From NCBI RefSeq assembly GCF_001463765.1, contig NZ_BBWK01000022.1:30337-94336 (forward strand): a stretch of 64,000 bases of DNA, in the 5' to 3' direction. The position numbers and the translations under genes are program-made. Below, in pieces: positions 23,990 to 32,350 of the stretch (the first letter of the stretch is position 1; each line of letters starts with the position of its first letter). The notes under the pieces are model-generated. The model did no database searches, was not told the origin of the DNA, and worked only from the letters and a program-made list of their open reading frames with translations. Origin of the DNA: Aureimonas sp. AU4 (GTDB taxonomy: Bacteria; Pseudomonadota; Alphaproteobacteria; Rhizobiales; Rhizobiaceae).

Positions 23990-25868
23990 TCCAGAGCAAG
24001 ACGGTTCACGTGACGGCTCTCGGGCGATACGTAAGGGTGAGGCACATCTGCCACACGAAACGTCAGCCTCGAACAAGGTTCCCAGGTTGCATCGTAAAAA
24101 GGCCAATCCCCTGCAACGCCTGGACTGCGGGATCGGCACGGGCAGGAGGCTTTCCTCGACCGTCGCCACCGGCTGGCCTGCCGTCCTGCAGCATCACGAT
24201 CACCCGACATGTTAAATACAGTTTGAACGGATCGGAGTCCCGTGACCGCTGGTCGACGTCCTCGCCTGCACCAGGACTCGCCTTGTAACCCAGAGGCACC
24301 CTGTCCACACTCGGGTCATCGCGTCAGGCGCAAGGGAGGGCGAGTCCCGATTCCGCCGGCCGTTGGGGAAGGTTCGGCGGTGGGCGGCGGCGGCCTTGTC
24401 GGGACGATCGCGCGCGATCCCGGCGCTCGGGAACGACGCAGCCCCCCCATCACAACCACCGCTGGCGGTTCGGTCCGGCCGATGGTGCCCGGCCTCCTCG
24501 AGCCGGCCCACACGTCAAGCGCGTGCGGGACAGGGCGATGCCGCGCCAGGCGCCATCCGCCGACGCCGCGCAGATCGACGCGCCACCGCTGCTGCGGCTG
24601 CGGCTCCGCACGCTGATGCGCGCGGCGCGTCACGCCGGTCGTCGCTCGGCGATGCCGCCGGCTCGGCCGCCTCGGGCCTTCGCGCCATCGGCTCGACGAT
24701 CGCGCCGTTCGGGCGGCGGTGTCGGAAGGGGTCTCGGCGATCTTCCGCGCCATCACGGGCACAGGCGGCAGCGCGCGTCCGGCCGGCGCAACCCCACCCG
24801 CCCTTCAAGGGGACATCGTCACCGCGCAAGAGAAGGCTGGCCATCTCGCGGCAGCCCACCAAAGCCTGTTCTTCTCAGCGCTCGTGGGACGCAACGACCA
24901 TTCCGACCGGGCGTGTTGCGACACCATCGCCGCTGCGGTCACCGATACGCCCGCCTCCGTCGCCGGCAGGAGGGCCCATGGCGCCACGCTCCACGAGGCG
25001 GCGGCGATCTCCTTCCGCGCGTCAAACGCCTTGGTTCGGGTCAACGATGTCCCACGCGGAGGACCCACCGACCCAAGGCATGACCATGCTTCCTTCCCTC
25101 GACGGCAACATCATCGCGACGCCGGGAGGGGCATCGCGCATCAGTGCCGGCGCGGCGCGTGGCTACCCCAGCACGTTGGCAGCCCGTCATTGATCGGGCA
25201 GCATGTCGCCGATCCCGGCCTCACGTCCTCGAGCGACAGGAAGGGCAAGGCGTCCAAGTCCGGCCATGACGACATGCCGCTGCTTCCAAAACCTGGATCG
25301 GCAGGCAAGGACATCTCCGCCCTCTCCGGCAAGCCGACGGACTGCGAGGTCGCATCCTTCCGGGGAACCGAGCCTATGGCAACCGCCGATCTTGTCATGC
25401 CGGAGATCTGACACGCGGCCGACAAGGGAGCAGGACGCTCGGGCGAGGTTCGGTATCCGCAGAACACCCATGAAGACTTGCGGGAACAACGCGTCGGAGA
25501 GGATATCGTCTAACCTCGGATCGATGTCGGAGAGGTGCGAGCAGATCCCAGTTCACAGTGTGAACGCGCAGCCCCGCCGCCGACACTGGCGCACGTCCGT
25601 CGGCGTGGCGAAGGGAGTCGTCGGCGACGTGTTTTGGAAGTCTGGAAGGTTGTGCGGAACAGCGATCCGCCTCGCACAGGGATGATCTCGCGCAGCAGGT
25701 CAGCGAAGGTGCGAAGTTGACCGTCGGTCATCGCTCGGCCTCCCTGTCTTCGATTCATAGTGTCCGGGTGAGTTTCGAGTAGTGCGTCGACACAACTTGG
25801 GATCTGACCGTCAGCCACCTCATCGTGTCGACGCAGGGCAGCCACGGACATCCTTGATCGCCCCCCCC
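23990..25868. other. Long stretch without a supportable gene, upstream of the RTX gene
   Basis: Nearly 1.9 kb lies between the RTX promoter region and the insertion sequence. Short and medium open frames occur on both strands (one of 230 codons from 24719), but none gives a recognisable domain, a clear ribosome-binding site, or consistent codon bias. Composition is less uniformly GC-rich than in the operons. A 15-bp palindrome at 25551-25565 is the only discrete signal I find. The stretch may be decayed accessory DNA. Confidence 0.5.
25551..25565. repeat. Perfect 15-bp inverted repeat in gene-poor DNA
   Basis: GTTCACA and TGTGAAC flank a single G. The dyad resembles an operator for a helix-turn-helix regulator, but no gene start can be tied to it. 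It lies about 300 bases from the insertion-sequence end. Confidence 0.4.
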
Positions 25869-26919
25869 TGAGTGGTCCGATTGGAAAGTTAGTTCAGGGT
25901 TGGTTTTTGCGCCAGCGGTCGCTTGGCCGGCGGAGCAGGTCGGGTGAGCGCTGCTGGCCAAGCGGCGAAGGCTGGAACGAACACTTCCAGTGCCGGCGGC
26001 TTGTAGCCGAGCAAGCCGTGGGGTCGGATCGTGTTGTAGTGCCGCCAGCTTTCGATGATGATCTCGGCCTCGCGCAGGCTGTTGAAGATCTCGCCATCGA
26101 GCAGTTCGTCGCGCAGCCGAGCGTTGAAGCCTTCGACAAAGCCATTCTCCCATGGACTGCCGGGCGCGATGTGGGCGGTCTTGGCGCCGACGGCCCAGAT
26201 CCAGTCCTGCACGGCCTTGGCGATGAACTCCGGCCCGTTGTCGGAACGAACGTGTCCCGGCACGCCGCGCAGGATGAAGAGACCCGACAGGGCGTCGATG
26301 ACGTCGGCCGCCTTCAACTTGCGCGCTACCCGGATCCACAGGCACTCGAGCGTGAACTCGTCGATCACGTCGGCGCAAACGCGCAAGCGTTTGTCGCCAG
26401 GCATACGGAACTTGTGGCCGTTATGGGTCCGGTCCTCCACGAAGTCGTAGGACCAAACGTGGTTTGGCCGCTCGGGTCGAAGGCGAACGCAGGACCCATC
26501 GTTCAGCCAGAGCCGTCCGCGCTTGGGCTGCTTGGCCGGCACCTTCAAACCTTTGCGCCGCCAGATCCGTTCGACACACTTGTCGTTCAACACCCAACCG
26601 GCATCCCACAGCAGGGCTGCGATCTTCCGGTACCCATAGCGACCATACCGACGGGCTAATTCGATGACATAGGCCATGAGTTGCTCTTCGTCGTCTCGGC
26701 CCCGCGGCCCCTGACGCTGTGTCGAACGATGCTGTCCGAGGGCGCGGCACACCCGCCGCTCGGACCGCTTCGTCACCGTGCGTCCTTGCAACACCAGAAC
26801 ATCAACCTGCCGAAGCGTCGCGACAATCTCTTCGGGCTTGGGTCGTCTTGTCATGTCCGGCCACCTTCAGGCTCCAAAAGCCATACTTCAGGGCGGATCA
26901 TTTCAAAGAGGGCGAATCA
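25869..26919 (-). mobile_element. IS3-family insertion sequence, internally deleted
   Basis: Candidate terminal inverted repeats begin TGAGTGGTCCG at 25869 and, on the minus strand, TGATTCGCCCT at 26919; about 13 of the first 19 positions agree. They enclose the single transposase frame at 25889-26854. The total of ~1.05 kb is shorter than the 1.2-1.3 kb expected of the group, matching the missing orfA/orfB junction. I see no clear flanking target duplication. The ends are a proposal from pairwise comparison by eye. Confidence 0.6.
25889..26854 (-). pseudogene. IS3-family transposase, orfA fragment fused to orfB by deletion
   Basis: The 321 residues begin with the OrfA start (KPEEIVATLRQVDVLVLQGR) and then switch directly to OrfB (SERRVCRALGQHRSTQRQ). 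The rest of the OrfA helix-turn-helix, its coiled coil and the programmed frameshift window are therefore missing. The DDE integrase core is complete by eye: Asp in HVWSYDFVED, Asp in VRSDNGPEF, Glu in GSPWENGFVEGFN. Compared with the usual FRMLNVIDEFT, there are about eight extra residues before DVIDEFTLE. Loss of the DNA-binding and multimerisation part predicts an inactive, or only trans-complementable, element. Family assignment is secure; loss of activity is inferred. Confidence 0.8.
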
Positions 26920-26978
26920 GTGGACTACGCGCACCGCCGGCAGTTCGACGCCTGACTCACAGCAGTAGCTCTAAACAG

Positions 26979-27004
26979 GAAAAGGACCGCCCAAGGCGGC
27001 CCTT
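26979..27004 (-). terminator. Candidate terminator of the sugar operon
   Basis: On the minus strand, AAGG-g-CCGCC and GGCGG-t-CCTT pair with one internal mismatch around TTG, followed by a short T run. It lies 77 bases after the aldehyde dehydrogenase stop. It resembles the RTX terminator but has a weaker T tract. Confidence 0.6.
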
Positions 27005-27080
27005 CTGACATTCAGATTGCAGGCTCATCTCGTCCATGGGCAGCCGCTGCAACATCGCATACTCGCTGCTGAATATGAGC

Positions 27081-28505
27081 TTAGGCTCCGTATCCGGCGG
27101 TAGCCTTGATCTCTAGGAAGTCCGTCAAACCGAACTCGCCGTGCTCTCGGCCGTTTCCGGATTGCTTGAAGCCGCCGAAGGGTGCGGCCGCGTCCCAGTC
27201 GGCATAGTTGATGTAGACGTTGCCGGCGCGCATGCGGTTGGCCACGCGGCGCGCCCGCTCGATCGAACCGGACTGCACGTAGGCCGACAGACCGTAGATC
27301 GACTCGTTGGCGATGCGGATGGCGTCTTCCTCGTCGCGGTAGCCGATGATCGACAGGACCGGGCCGAAGATCTCCTCGCGCGAGATACGCATCTCGGGCG
27401 CCACATCGGCGAAGACGGTCGGCTTCACGTAATAGCCGGCGGACATGTCGTCGGGGCGCCCCGGACCGCCGGCGGCGAGCGTGGCGCCCTCCTCGATCCC
27501 GGACCGGATCAGGTCCTGGATCCGCTCGAATTGGAGGCGGTTCACGACGGGACCGAGATCGACCCCCTCCTCGCTCGGATCGCCGACGCGGTAGGCCGCG
27601 GCGCGCTCGCCCGCGATCCGGGCGGCTTCCGCCATACGGTCGATCGGCACCAGCATGCGCGTCGGGGCACGGCAGGCCTGCCCGCAGTTGCCGAAGCACG
27701 CCTCGACCCCCTTGCGTACCGCAGTCTCGAAGTCCGCATCGTCGAGAATGATGTTGGCGGACTTGCCGCCCAGTTCCTGATGAACGCGCTTCACCGTGTC
27801 GGCGGCGGCCTTGGCCACGGCCACGCCCGCTCGCGTCGAGCCGGTGATCGAGACCATATCGACGTCGGGATGGCGCGACAGCGCCTCGCCGACGACGGCG
27901 CCCTCGCCCTGCACGTAGTTGAAGACGCCGGCCGGGTAGCCCGCCTCGGCGACGAGCTCGGTGAAACGGATCGAGGAGAGCGGCGAATACTCGCTGGGCT
28001 TGAGGATCAGCGTGCAACCGGCCGCGAGCGCAGGGACGACCTTCACGACGATCTGGTTCATCGGCCAGTTCCACGGCGTGATTAGCGCGCAGACGCCGAC
28101 CGGCTCCTTGGTCAGGAGCGTATCGCCGCGCTGCTCGGAAAACTCGAAGCGTTCCAGAACCGAGATGATCGTCTCCAGGTGGGCGCGCCCGACCCAGGCC
28201 TGCGCCTCGCGCGAGAAGGCGAGCGTGGTGCCCATCTCGCGCGTCATCAGTTCGGCGAGCTCGTCGTAACTCTCGTTGTAGAGCTCCAGAAGCCGGCGCA
28301 GCAGCACGAGGCGCTCCTCGCGCGAGGTGCGGGAGTAGGTCTCGAAGGCCCGCTTGGCCGCGGCGACCGCCCGGTCGACGTCCTCGGCCGATCCCATCGC
28401 GATCGTGGCGATGGGCTGCTCCGTCGCCGGGCTCAGCAGCGTGTGCGTGCCGCGGCCGATCGGCTCGACCCACCGGCCGTCGATGAAGAAGCGCTCGTTG
28501 TTCAT
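27081..28505 (-). CDS. NAD(P)+-dependent aldehyde dehydrogenase
   Basis: The 474-residue ALDH-superfamily enzyme has LITPWNWPMNQIVVKVVPAL and ILKPSEYSPLS (cofactor loop). Catalytic Glu is in HQELGGKSANIIL, the catalytic Cys region is CFGNCGQACRAPTRM, and EEIFGPVLSII precedes the terminal PFGGFKQSGNGRE block. I chose the ATG of MNNERFF because AAAGG lies about 8 bases before it; an ATG three codons upstream has poor spacing. As the last gene of the sugar operon it probably oxidises the short aldehyde (glycolaldehyde or lactaldehyde) released by the class II aldolase. The exact aldehyde is inference. Confidence 0.92.
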   Translation of the reverse strand: MNNERFFIDGRWVEPIGRGTHTLLSPATEQPIATIAMGSAEDVDRAVAAAKRAFETYSRTSREERLVLLRRLLELYNESYDELAELMTREMGTTLAFSREAQAWVGRAHLETIISVLERFEFSEQRGDTLLTKEPVGVCALITPWNWPMNQIVVKVVPALAAGCTLILKPSEYSPLSSIRFTELVAEAGYPAGVFNYVQGEGAVVGEALSRHPDVDMVSITGSTRAGVAVAKAAADTVKRVHQELGGKSANIILDDADFETAVRKGVEACFGNCGQACRAPTRMLVPIDRMAEAARIAGERAAAYRVGDPSEEGVDLGPVVNRLQFERIQDLIRSGIEEGATLAAGGPGRPDDMSAGYYVKPTVFADVAPEMRISREEIFGPVLSIIGYRDEEDAIRIANESIYGLSAYVQSGSIERARRVANRMRAGNVYINYADWDAAAPFGGFKQSGNGREHGEFGLTDFLEIKATAGYGA

Positions 28506-28542
28506 CCCATGCACCTTTCGAAACGAGGAGGGCGTGTCGCGC

Positions 28543-29298
28543 TCAGTGGAAGTAGAGGCCGCCGCAGACGTTGAGCGCCTGGCCCGTGACGAAGGCGGAC
28601 TGGGGGGAAGCGAAGAAGACGACCGGCCCGACCACGTCCTCGGGGTCGCCGAGGCGGTGGAGGGCGGTCGCGTTCTCCCAATGCTTCACGGCCTCTTCGC
28701 TCCCGAGGTTGTTGCGTCCCATCTCGGTCAGGATGATACCGGGACAGACCGCGTTCACGGTGATGCCGTCCGAGCCGACCTCCTGCGCTAGAACGCGGGT
28801 CAGCGTGATGACGCCGGCCTTCGAGACCGCGTAGTGCCCCTGCCCCGGCACGCCCTGCCGGCCGGCCAGCGAGGCGATGTTGACGATGCGGCCGGCCTTG
28901 CGGCCGCGCATGTGCGGCAGGACAGCCTGGCACATGAAGAGGACGCCGCGCGTGTTGACGTCCTGGTGGGCGTCCCAGGTCGCCTCGTCGAGGTCTTCGA
29001 GGCTCGACAACTTCAGGATGCCGGCATTGTTGACGAGGACGTCGATGCGACCGGCATCGGCCAGAACCCGCTCGACAAGGCGCTGCGTGTCGGCCTTGGA
29101 GCTGACGTCGACATCATAGGTCCGGGCGCTCCGTCCTTCGGCCTGGACCTGGCGTGCGGTCTCGGCCAACGCCTCCGGCTGCGAGGCGAGGTCGCAGAGG
29201 GCGAGGTCGTATCCGGCGCGGGCGAGGCCCACGGCGAGGGCCCGACCGATGCCGCGGCTGGCGCCCGTGACAAGGGCGACTTGAACTGCGTCGTTCAT
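28543..29298 (-). CDS. Short-chain dehydrogenase/reductase (operon SDR 2)
   Basis: The 251-residue classical SDR has the TGASRGIGRALAVGLARAGY nucleotide-binding motif, NNAG in VLVNNAGILKLSS, a catalytic Ser in IVNIASLAGRQG and the YxxxK motif in GHYAVSKAGVI. The acidic residue after the second beta-strand (LALCDLAS) suggests NAD+ preference. AAGGA lies 7 bases before the ATG. It lies between the kinase and aldehyde dehydrogenase genes and probably oxidises a sugar, polyol or lactol in the same pathway as the second SDR at 35754-36527. Confidence 0.9.
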   Translation of the reverse strand: MNDAVQVALVTGASRGIGRALAVGLARAGYDLALCDLASQPEALAETARQVQAEGRSARTYDVDVSSKADTQRLVERVLADAGRIDVLVNNAGILKLSSLEDLDEATWDAHQDVNTRGVLFMCQAVLPHMRGRKAGRIVNIASLAGRQGVPGQGHYAVSKAGVITLTRVLAQEVGSDGITVNAVCPGIILTEMGRNNLGSEEAVKHWENATALHRLGDPEDVVGPVVFFASPQSAFVTGQALNVCGGLYFH

Positions 29299-29316
29299 GA
29301 TGGATCCTTGGAAATC

Positions 29317-30285
29317 TCAAGCGGCTGCGGAAAAGCGCGAGGCCTTGGCGGGCAGCGTCTTCATCGCCTTCACCGTATCGTCGAAGGAGACGAGGCGGCC
29401 GTCGGAGCCGAGGCCCATGGCGACCTTGGCCGCGACGGCGGAGGCGAAGCGCGCCGACTCCTGGAGGGACCAGCCCCTGACGATGCCGACGATGATGCCG
29501 GCGGTGAAGGAGTCGCCGCAGCCTGTGGTGTCGAACACCTCGACCTCGAAGGCCGGAAGATGGAAGGACGGGGCGTCCTGTGGGGCGACGAAGACGCCGT
29601 CGGCGCCGAGCGTCAGGATGACGTTCTTCACGCCCTTGGCCTTGAAGACGTCGGCCACCGCCTGCGGATCGCTCTCGCCCGCCATCTCGGATGCTTCCTC
29701 GATGCTGGGCACGAAATAGTCGATGAAGGGCAGGCAGGGCTCGACGAGACGGATCGTCTCGGGCGTGGCCTGGATCAGGTCGAAGGTCGTGATGCGGCCG
29801 AGTTCCTTGGCGCGCCGCAGGAGACGGACGGTCGGCTCGCCGTCGAAGCTCTTGAGAAGACCCGTGCCTCCGACATGGACGACGGTCGCGTCGAGCGCGG
29901 CGTCGAGATCCTCGTCCGCCACCTGGAAGACGGCCGCCGTGCCGGGCACGTGGAGCGCGGGCCGCTCGCCGTTCGGCCGCACCGGCAGGATGGTGGACGA
30001 GGTCTGGACGCTGCCGTCGCGACGCACGAGGCCGCAGTCGAGGCCGTATTTTCCGAGCTTGGCGAGGAACCAGTCGCCCATGTCGTCGGTGCCGAGCGTC
30101 GTGACGGCCTGGGTGCGCAGGCCAAGGATCGCGCAGTCCATGCCCGTCGCGCCGGCCGTGCCGGCGACCGTCATGCGGATCTCCTCGATATAGTCGGCGC
30201 GTCCGCCTTCGGGGATGCGGGAAACCGGCCGACCGAGAATGTCGAGCACGTAGAAGCCGACCGAACTGACGTCGAACTGGGGCAT
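29317..30285 (-). CDS. PfkB-family carbohydrate kinase
   Basis: The 322-residue ribokinase-fold protein carries the PfkB signature DTTGCGDSFTAGIIVGIV, whose Asp is the catalytic base, and VPSIEEASEMAG, the second PfkB block. AAGGA sits 8 bases before the ATG. It would phosphorylate an imported or oxidised sugar with ATP, creating the substrate for the class II aldolase of the operon. Position between the permease and SDR genes, 42 bases from the permease, supports co-transcription. The sugar cannot be deduced; ribokinase-like, fructokinase-like or keto-deoxy-sugar kinase activities are all compatible. Confidence 0.92.
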   Translation of the reverse strand: MPQFDVSSVGFYVLDILGRPVSRIPEGGRADYIEEIRMTVAGTAGATGMDCAILGLRTQAVTTLGTDDMGDWFLAKLGKYGLDCGLVRRDGSVQTSSTILPVRPNGERPALHVPGTAAVFQVADEDLDAALDATVVHVGGTGLLKSFDGEPTVRLLRRAKELGRITTFDLIQATPETIRLVEPCLPFIDYFVPSIEEASEMAGESDPQAVADVFKAKGVKNVILTLGADGVFVAPQDAPSFHLPAFEVEVFDTTGCGDSFTAGIIVGIVRGWSLQESARFASAVAAKVAMGLGSDGRLVSFDDTVKAMKTLPAKASRFSAAA

Positions 30286-30327
30286 GAAATCGATCCTTTA
30301 ATGCGACACGCGTTGAGGCGCGGACTG

Positions 30328-31323
30328 TCAGTGTCGCTGCGAGACGCTGCGGGTGCCGAAGCTGACGGCGAGCACGATGAAGACGAGAAGACCGATCCCG
30401 ACCTGCTGCCAGTAGAAGTTCCAGCCGATCAGAAGGAGGCCGTTCTTGACGACTGCGAGCAGCAGGACGCCGAGGAGGGTCCCCAGAACCGAAGGCCGGC
30501 GCTCCGACGAGAGGGTCGTGCCGATGAAGGTCGCGCCGATCGCGTCCAGCAGGAAGGCGTTGCCCGAGAGCGGCACGTAGGACCGCACGGTCGCCGACAG
30601 GAGGATACCGGTCACGCCGGCCAGGAGCGCTGCCAGCACATAGACGCTCGACAGGCGGCCCGCGACGCTGATGCCGGAGTACCAGACGACGCCCGGCTGC
30701 GCGCCGAGAGCCGCCACGTGACGGCCGAACACCGTGCGATGCAGGAGGAGGTAGACCGCGACCGAAAGACCGGCGAGCACCACGACCGGCAGAGGCATGC
30801 CGAGGACGGTGCCGCGCGCGATCGCGGTGAACAGGGCCGTCGTATCGCCGGTGATCAGATAGATCGGCTGTCCGCCATCGGTTGCCAGCTGCTGGACGGA
30901 CTGGCCGATGAACAGGACGCCCAGCGTCGCCAGAAACGGGCTGATGCGCAGGCGCGTGATGAGAATCGCGTTGAACAGTCCGACGAGCAGCGCCGCCCCC
31001 AGCGCGGCCGCAATGCCGGCCAGCGCCCCGTAGCCCGCCGCAAGCAGCATCAGGAAGGCCATGCTGGACAGGTCGACCGAGGTCCCGACCGACAGGTCGA
31101 TGCCGCCCGACGAGACGACGATCGTCATGCCGAGCGCCACGATGGCGATGAGGACGACGTTGTTGACGAGGAGGTTGGTCAGGTTCGCCGTGGTCAGGAA
31201 GGAGTCCGTCGTGACCGAGAAGAACAGGCAGATCAGCACGAAGGCGACGACGACGGTCAGGTTCGTGAGGCGCGACAGCACGGCCACCGACGAGGACTTG
31301 GAAGGAGATGCGGTCCGGCTCAT
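30328..31323 (-). CDS. Sugar ABC transporter permease 2 (RbsC-like)
   Basis: The 331-residue polytopic inner-membrane protein belongs to the ribose/xylose-type (BPD_transp_2) permease family. It has VVLIAIVALGMTIVVSSGGI and DLSVGTSVDLSSMAFLMLL near the N-terminus, the usual motif carrying ligand specificity. SERRPSVLGTLLGVLLLAVV appears toward the C-terminus. It follows permease 1 after four bases, so the membrane channel is probably a heterodimer. Confidence 0.94.
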   Translation of the reverse strand: MSRTASPSKSSSVAVLSRLTNLTVVVAFVLICLFFSVTTDSFLTTANLTNLLVNNVVLIAIVALGMTIVVSSGGIDLSVGTSVDLSSMAFLMLLAAGYGALAGIAAALGAALLVGLFNAILITRLRISPFLATLGVLFIGQSVQQLATDGGQPIYLITGDTTALFTAIARGTVLGMPLPVVVLAGLSVAVYLLLHRTVFGRHVAALGAQPGVVWYSGISVAGRLSSVYVLAALLAGVTGILLSATVRSYVPLSGNAFLLDAIGATFIGTTLSSERRPSVLGTLLGVLLLAVVKNGLLLIGWNFYWQQVGIGLLVFIVLAVSFGTRSVSQRH

Positions 31324-31327
31324 GGGA

Positions 31328-32350
31328 TCAGGCCTCCGGGCTGCGGGCGAACGAGGTGACGGCCACGACCAGAAGGATCAGCGCACCCTGCACGCCGTTC
31401 ACCCAGTAGCTCGACACGTTGAGAAGCTGGAACCCGTTGGACAGGCAGCCGATGAAGAGCACCGACAGGAGCGTGCCGCCGACGCTCGGCACGAAGCGCC
31501 GCGAGAAGACCGTGCCTAGAAGCGCGGCGGCCAGGATCGACAGGAGCATGTCCCCCGTGCCGGGCGTGCTGGCCGACAGGCGCGACACGACCAGGATGCT
31601 GGCGAGGCCGGCGCAGAACCCGCTGAAGACATAGGTGAAGGCGACGTAGCCGCGCACGCCGATGCCCGCCGCCCGTGCCGCCTCCGGATGACCGCCGACC
31701 GCGTAGAGCCGCAGGCCGAAGGCGGTCTTGTGGATCAGGAGCGCAATGAGGGCCGTGAAGATGACGAGGCACCAGGCCAGTCCCGATACGCCCAGGAATG
31801 AGCCCATCGAAAAGGCGGAGAGCCAGGGCGCGTCGACGGGGATCACGGTGTTCTGGGTGAGGATCAGCTCGGCTCCTGCCGCCACGTTCATCACAGCCAG
31901 CGTCGCCAGAAGCGGCAGGATGCCGAGGCCGACGATCGCGAACGCGTTGACGAGCCCGACCAGCATGCCGGCGCCCAGCGTTGCGGCGATCGCAACGGCG
32001 GCGGGGTAGCCCGCCGCCGTCATCACCGCGAACAGCGCCGCGCACAGGCCGGTCGTGGTCGCGATCGAGAGGTCGATGCCGCCGGCCGTGACGTCGGTCC
32101 CGCCCCCGATGATGACCACCGACATGCCGTAGGCGAGGATGCCGAGAATGGCGGACTGCTCGACGATGTTGACGAGGTTGTAGGTCGACAAGAACCCGGT
32201 CGCGAAGACCGCGAAGTAGAGGATGATGAGCGCGAAGGCCCCCAGTGCGGCGAGCCGGATGGCGGCCGCGAGAAGAGCCGTTCTCGAGCCTCCCGCCCGA
32301 GGCGCGTCGAGGTCACCGTCGCCCGTGGCGGCCAGCGTGGCGGGGCTCAT
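31328..32350 (-). CDS. Sugar ABC transporter permease 1 (RbsC-like)
   Basis: The 340-residue permease is of the same family as the next gene, with LGILAYGMSVVIIGGGTDVT and AGGIDLSIATTTGLCAALFA. Ten or so hydrophobic spans follow. The start is the ATG of MSPATLAATG, whose ATGA overlaps the ATPase stop by four bases. The frame is open further upstream, but that part is antisense to the ATPase gene and is not coding. It differs from permease 2 by a longer cytosolic N-terminus. Confidence 0.93.
   Translation of the reverse strand: MSPATLAATGDGDLDAPRAGGSRTALLAAAIRLAALGAFALIILYFAVFATGFLSTYNLVNIVEQSAILGILAYGMSVVIIGGGTDVTAGGIDLSIATTTGLCAALFAVMTAAGYPAAVAIAATLGAGMLVGLVNAFAIVGLGILPLLATLAVMNVAAGAELILTQNTVIPVDAPWLSAFSMGSFLGVSGLAWCLVIFTALIALLIHKTAFGLRLYAVGGHPEAARAAGIGVRGYVAFTYVFSGFCAGLASILVVSRLSASTPGTGDMLLSILAAALLGTVFSRRFVPSVGGTLLSVLFIGCLSNGFQLLNVSSYWVNGVQGALILLVVAVTSFARSPEA

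Noticed and set aside
24719..25411. Plus-strand 230-codon frame in the gene-poor segment
   Set aside because: No domain, no ribosome-binding site and no conserved-looking block; competing frames of similar quality overlap it on both strands.
26855..27080. Possible small gene between the IS and the aldehyde dehydrogenase gene
   Set aside because: Only short frames are present; the segment holds the IS end and a terminator-like hairpin.
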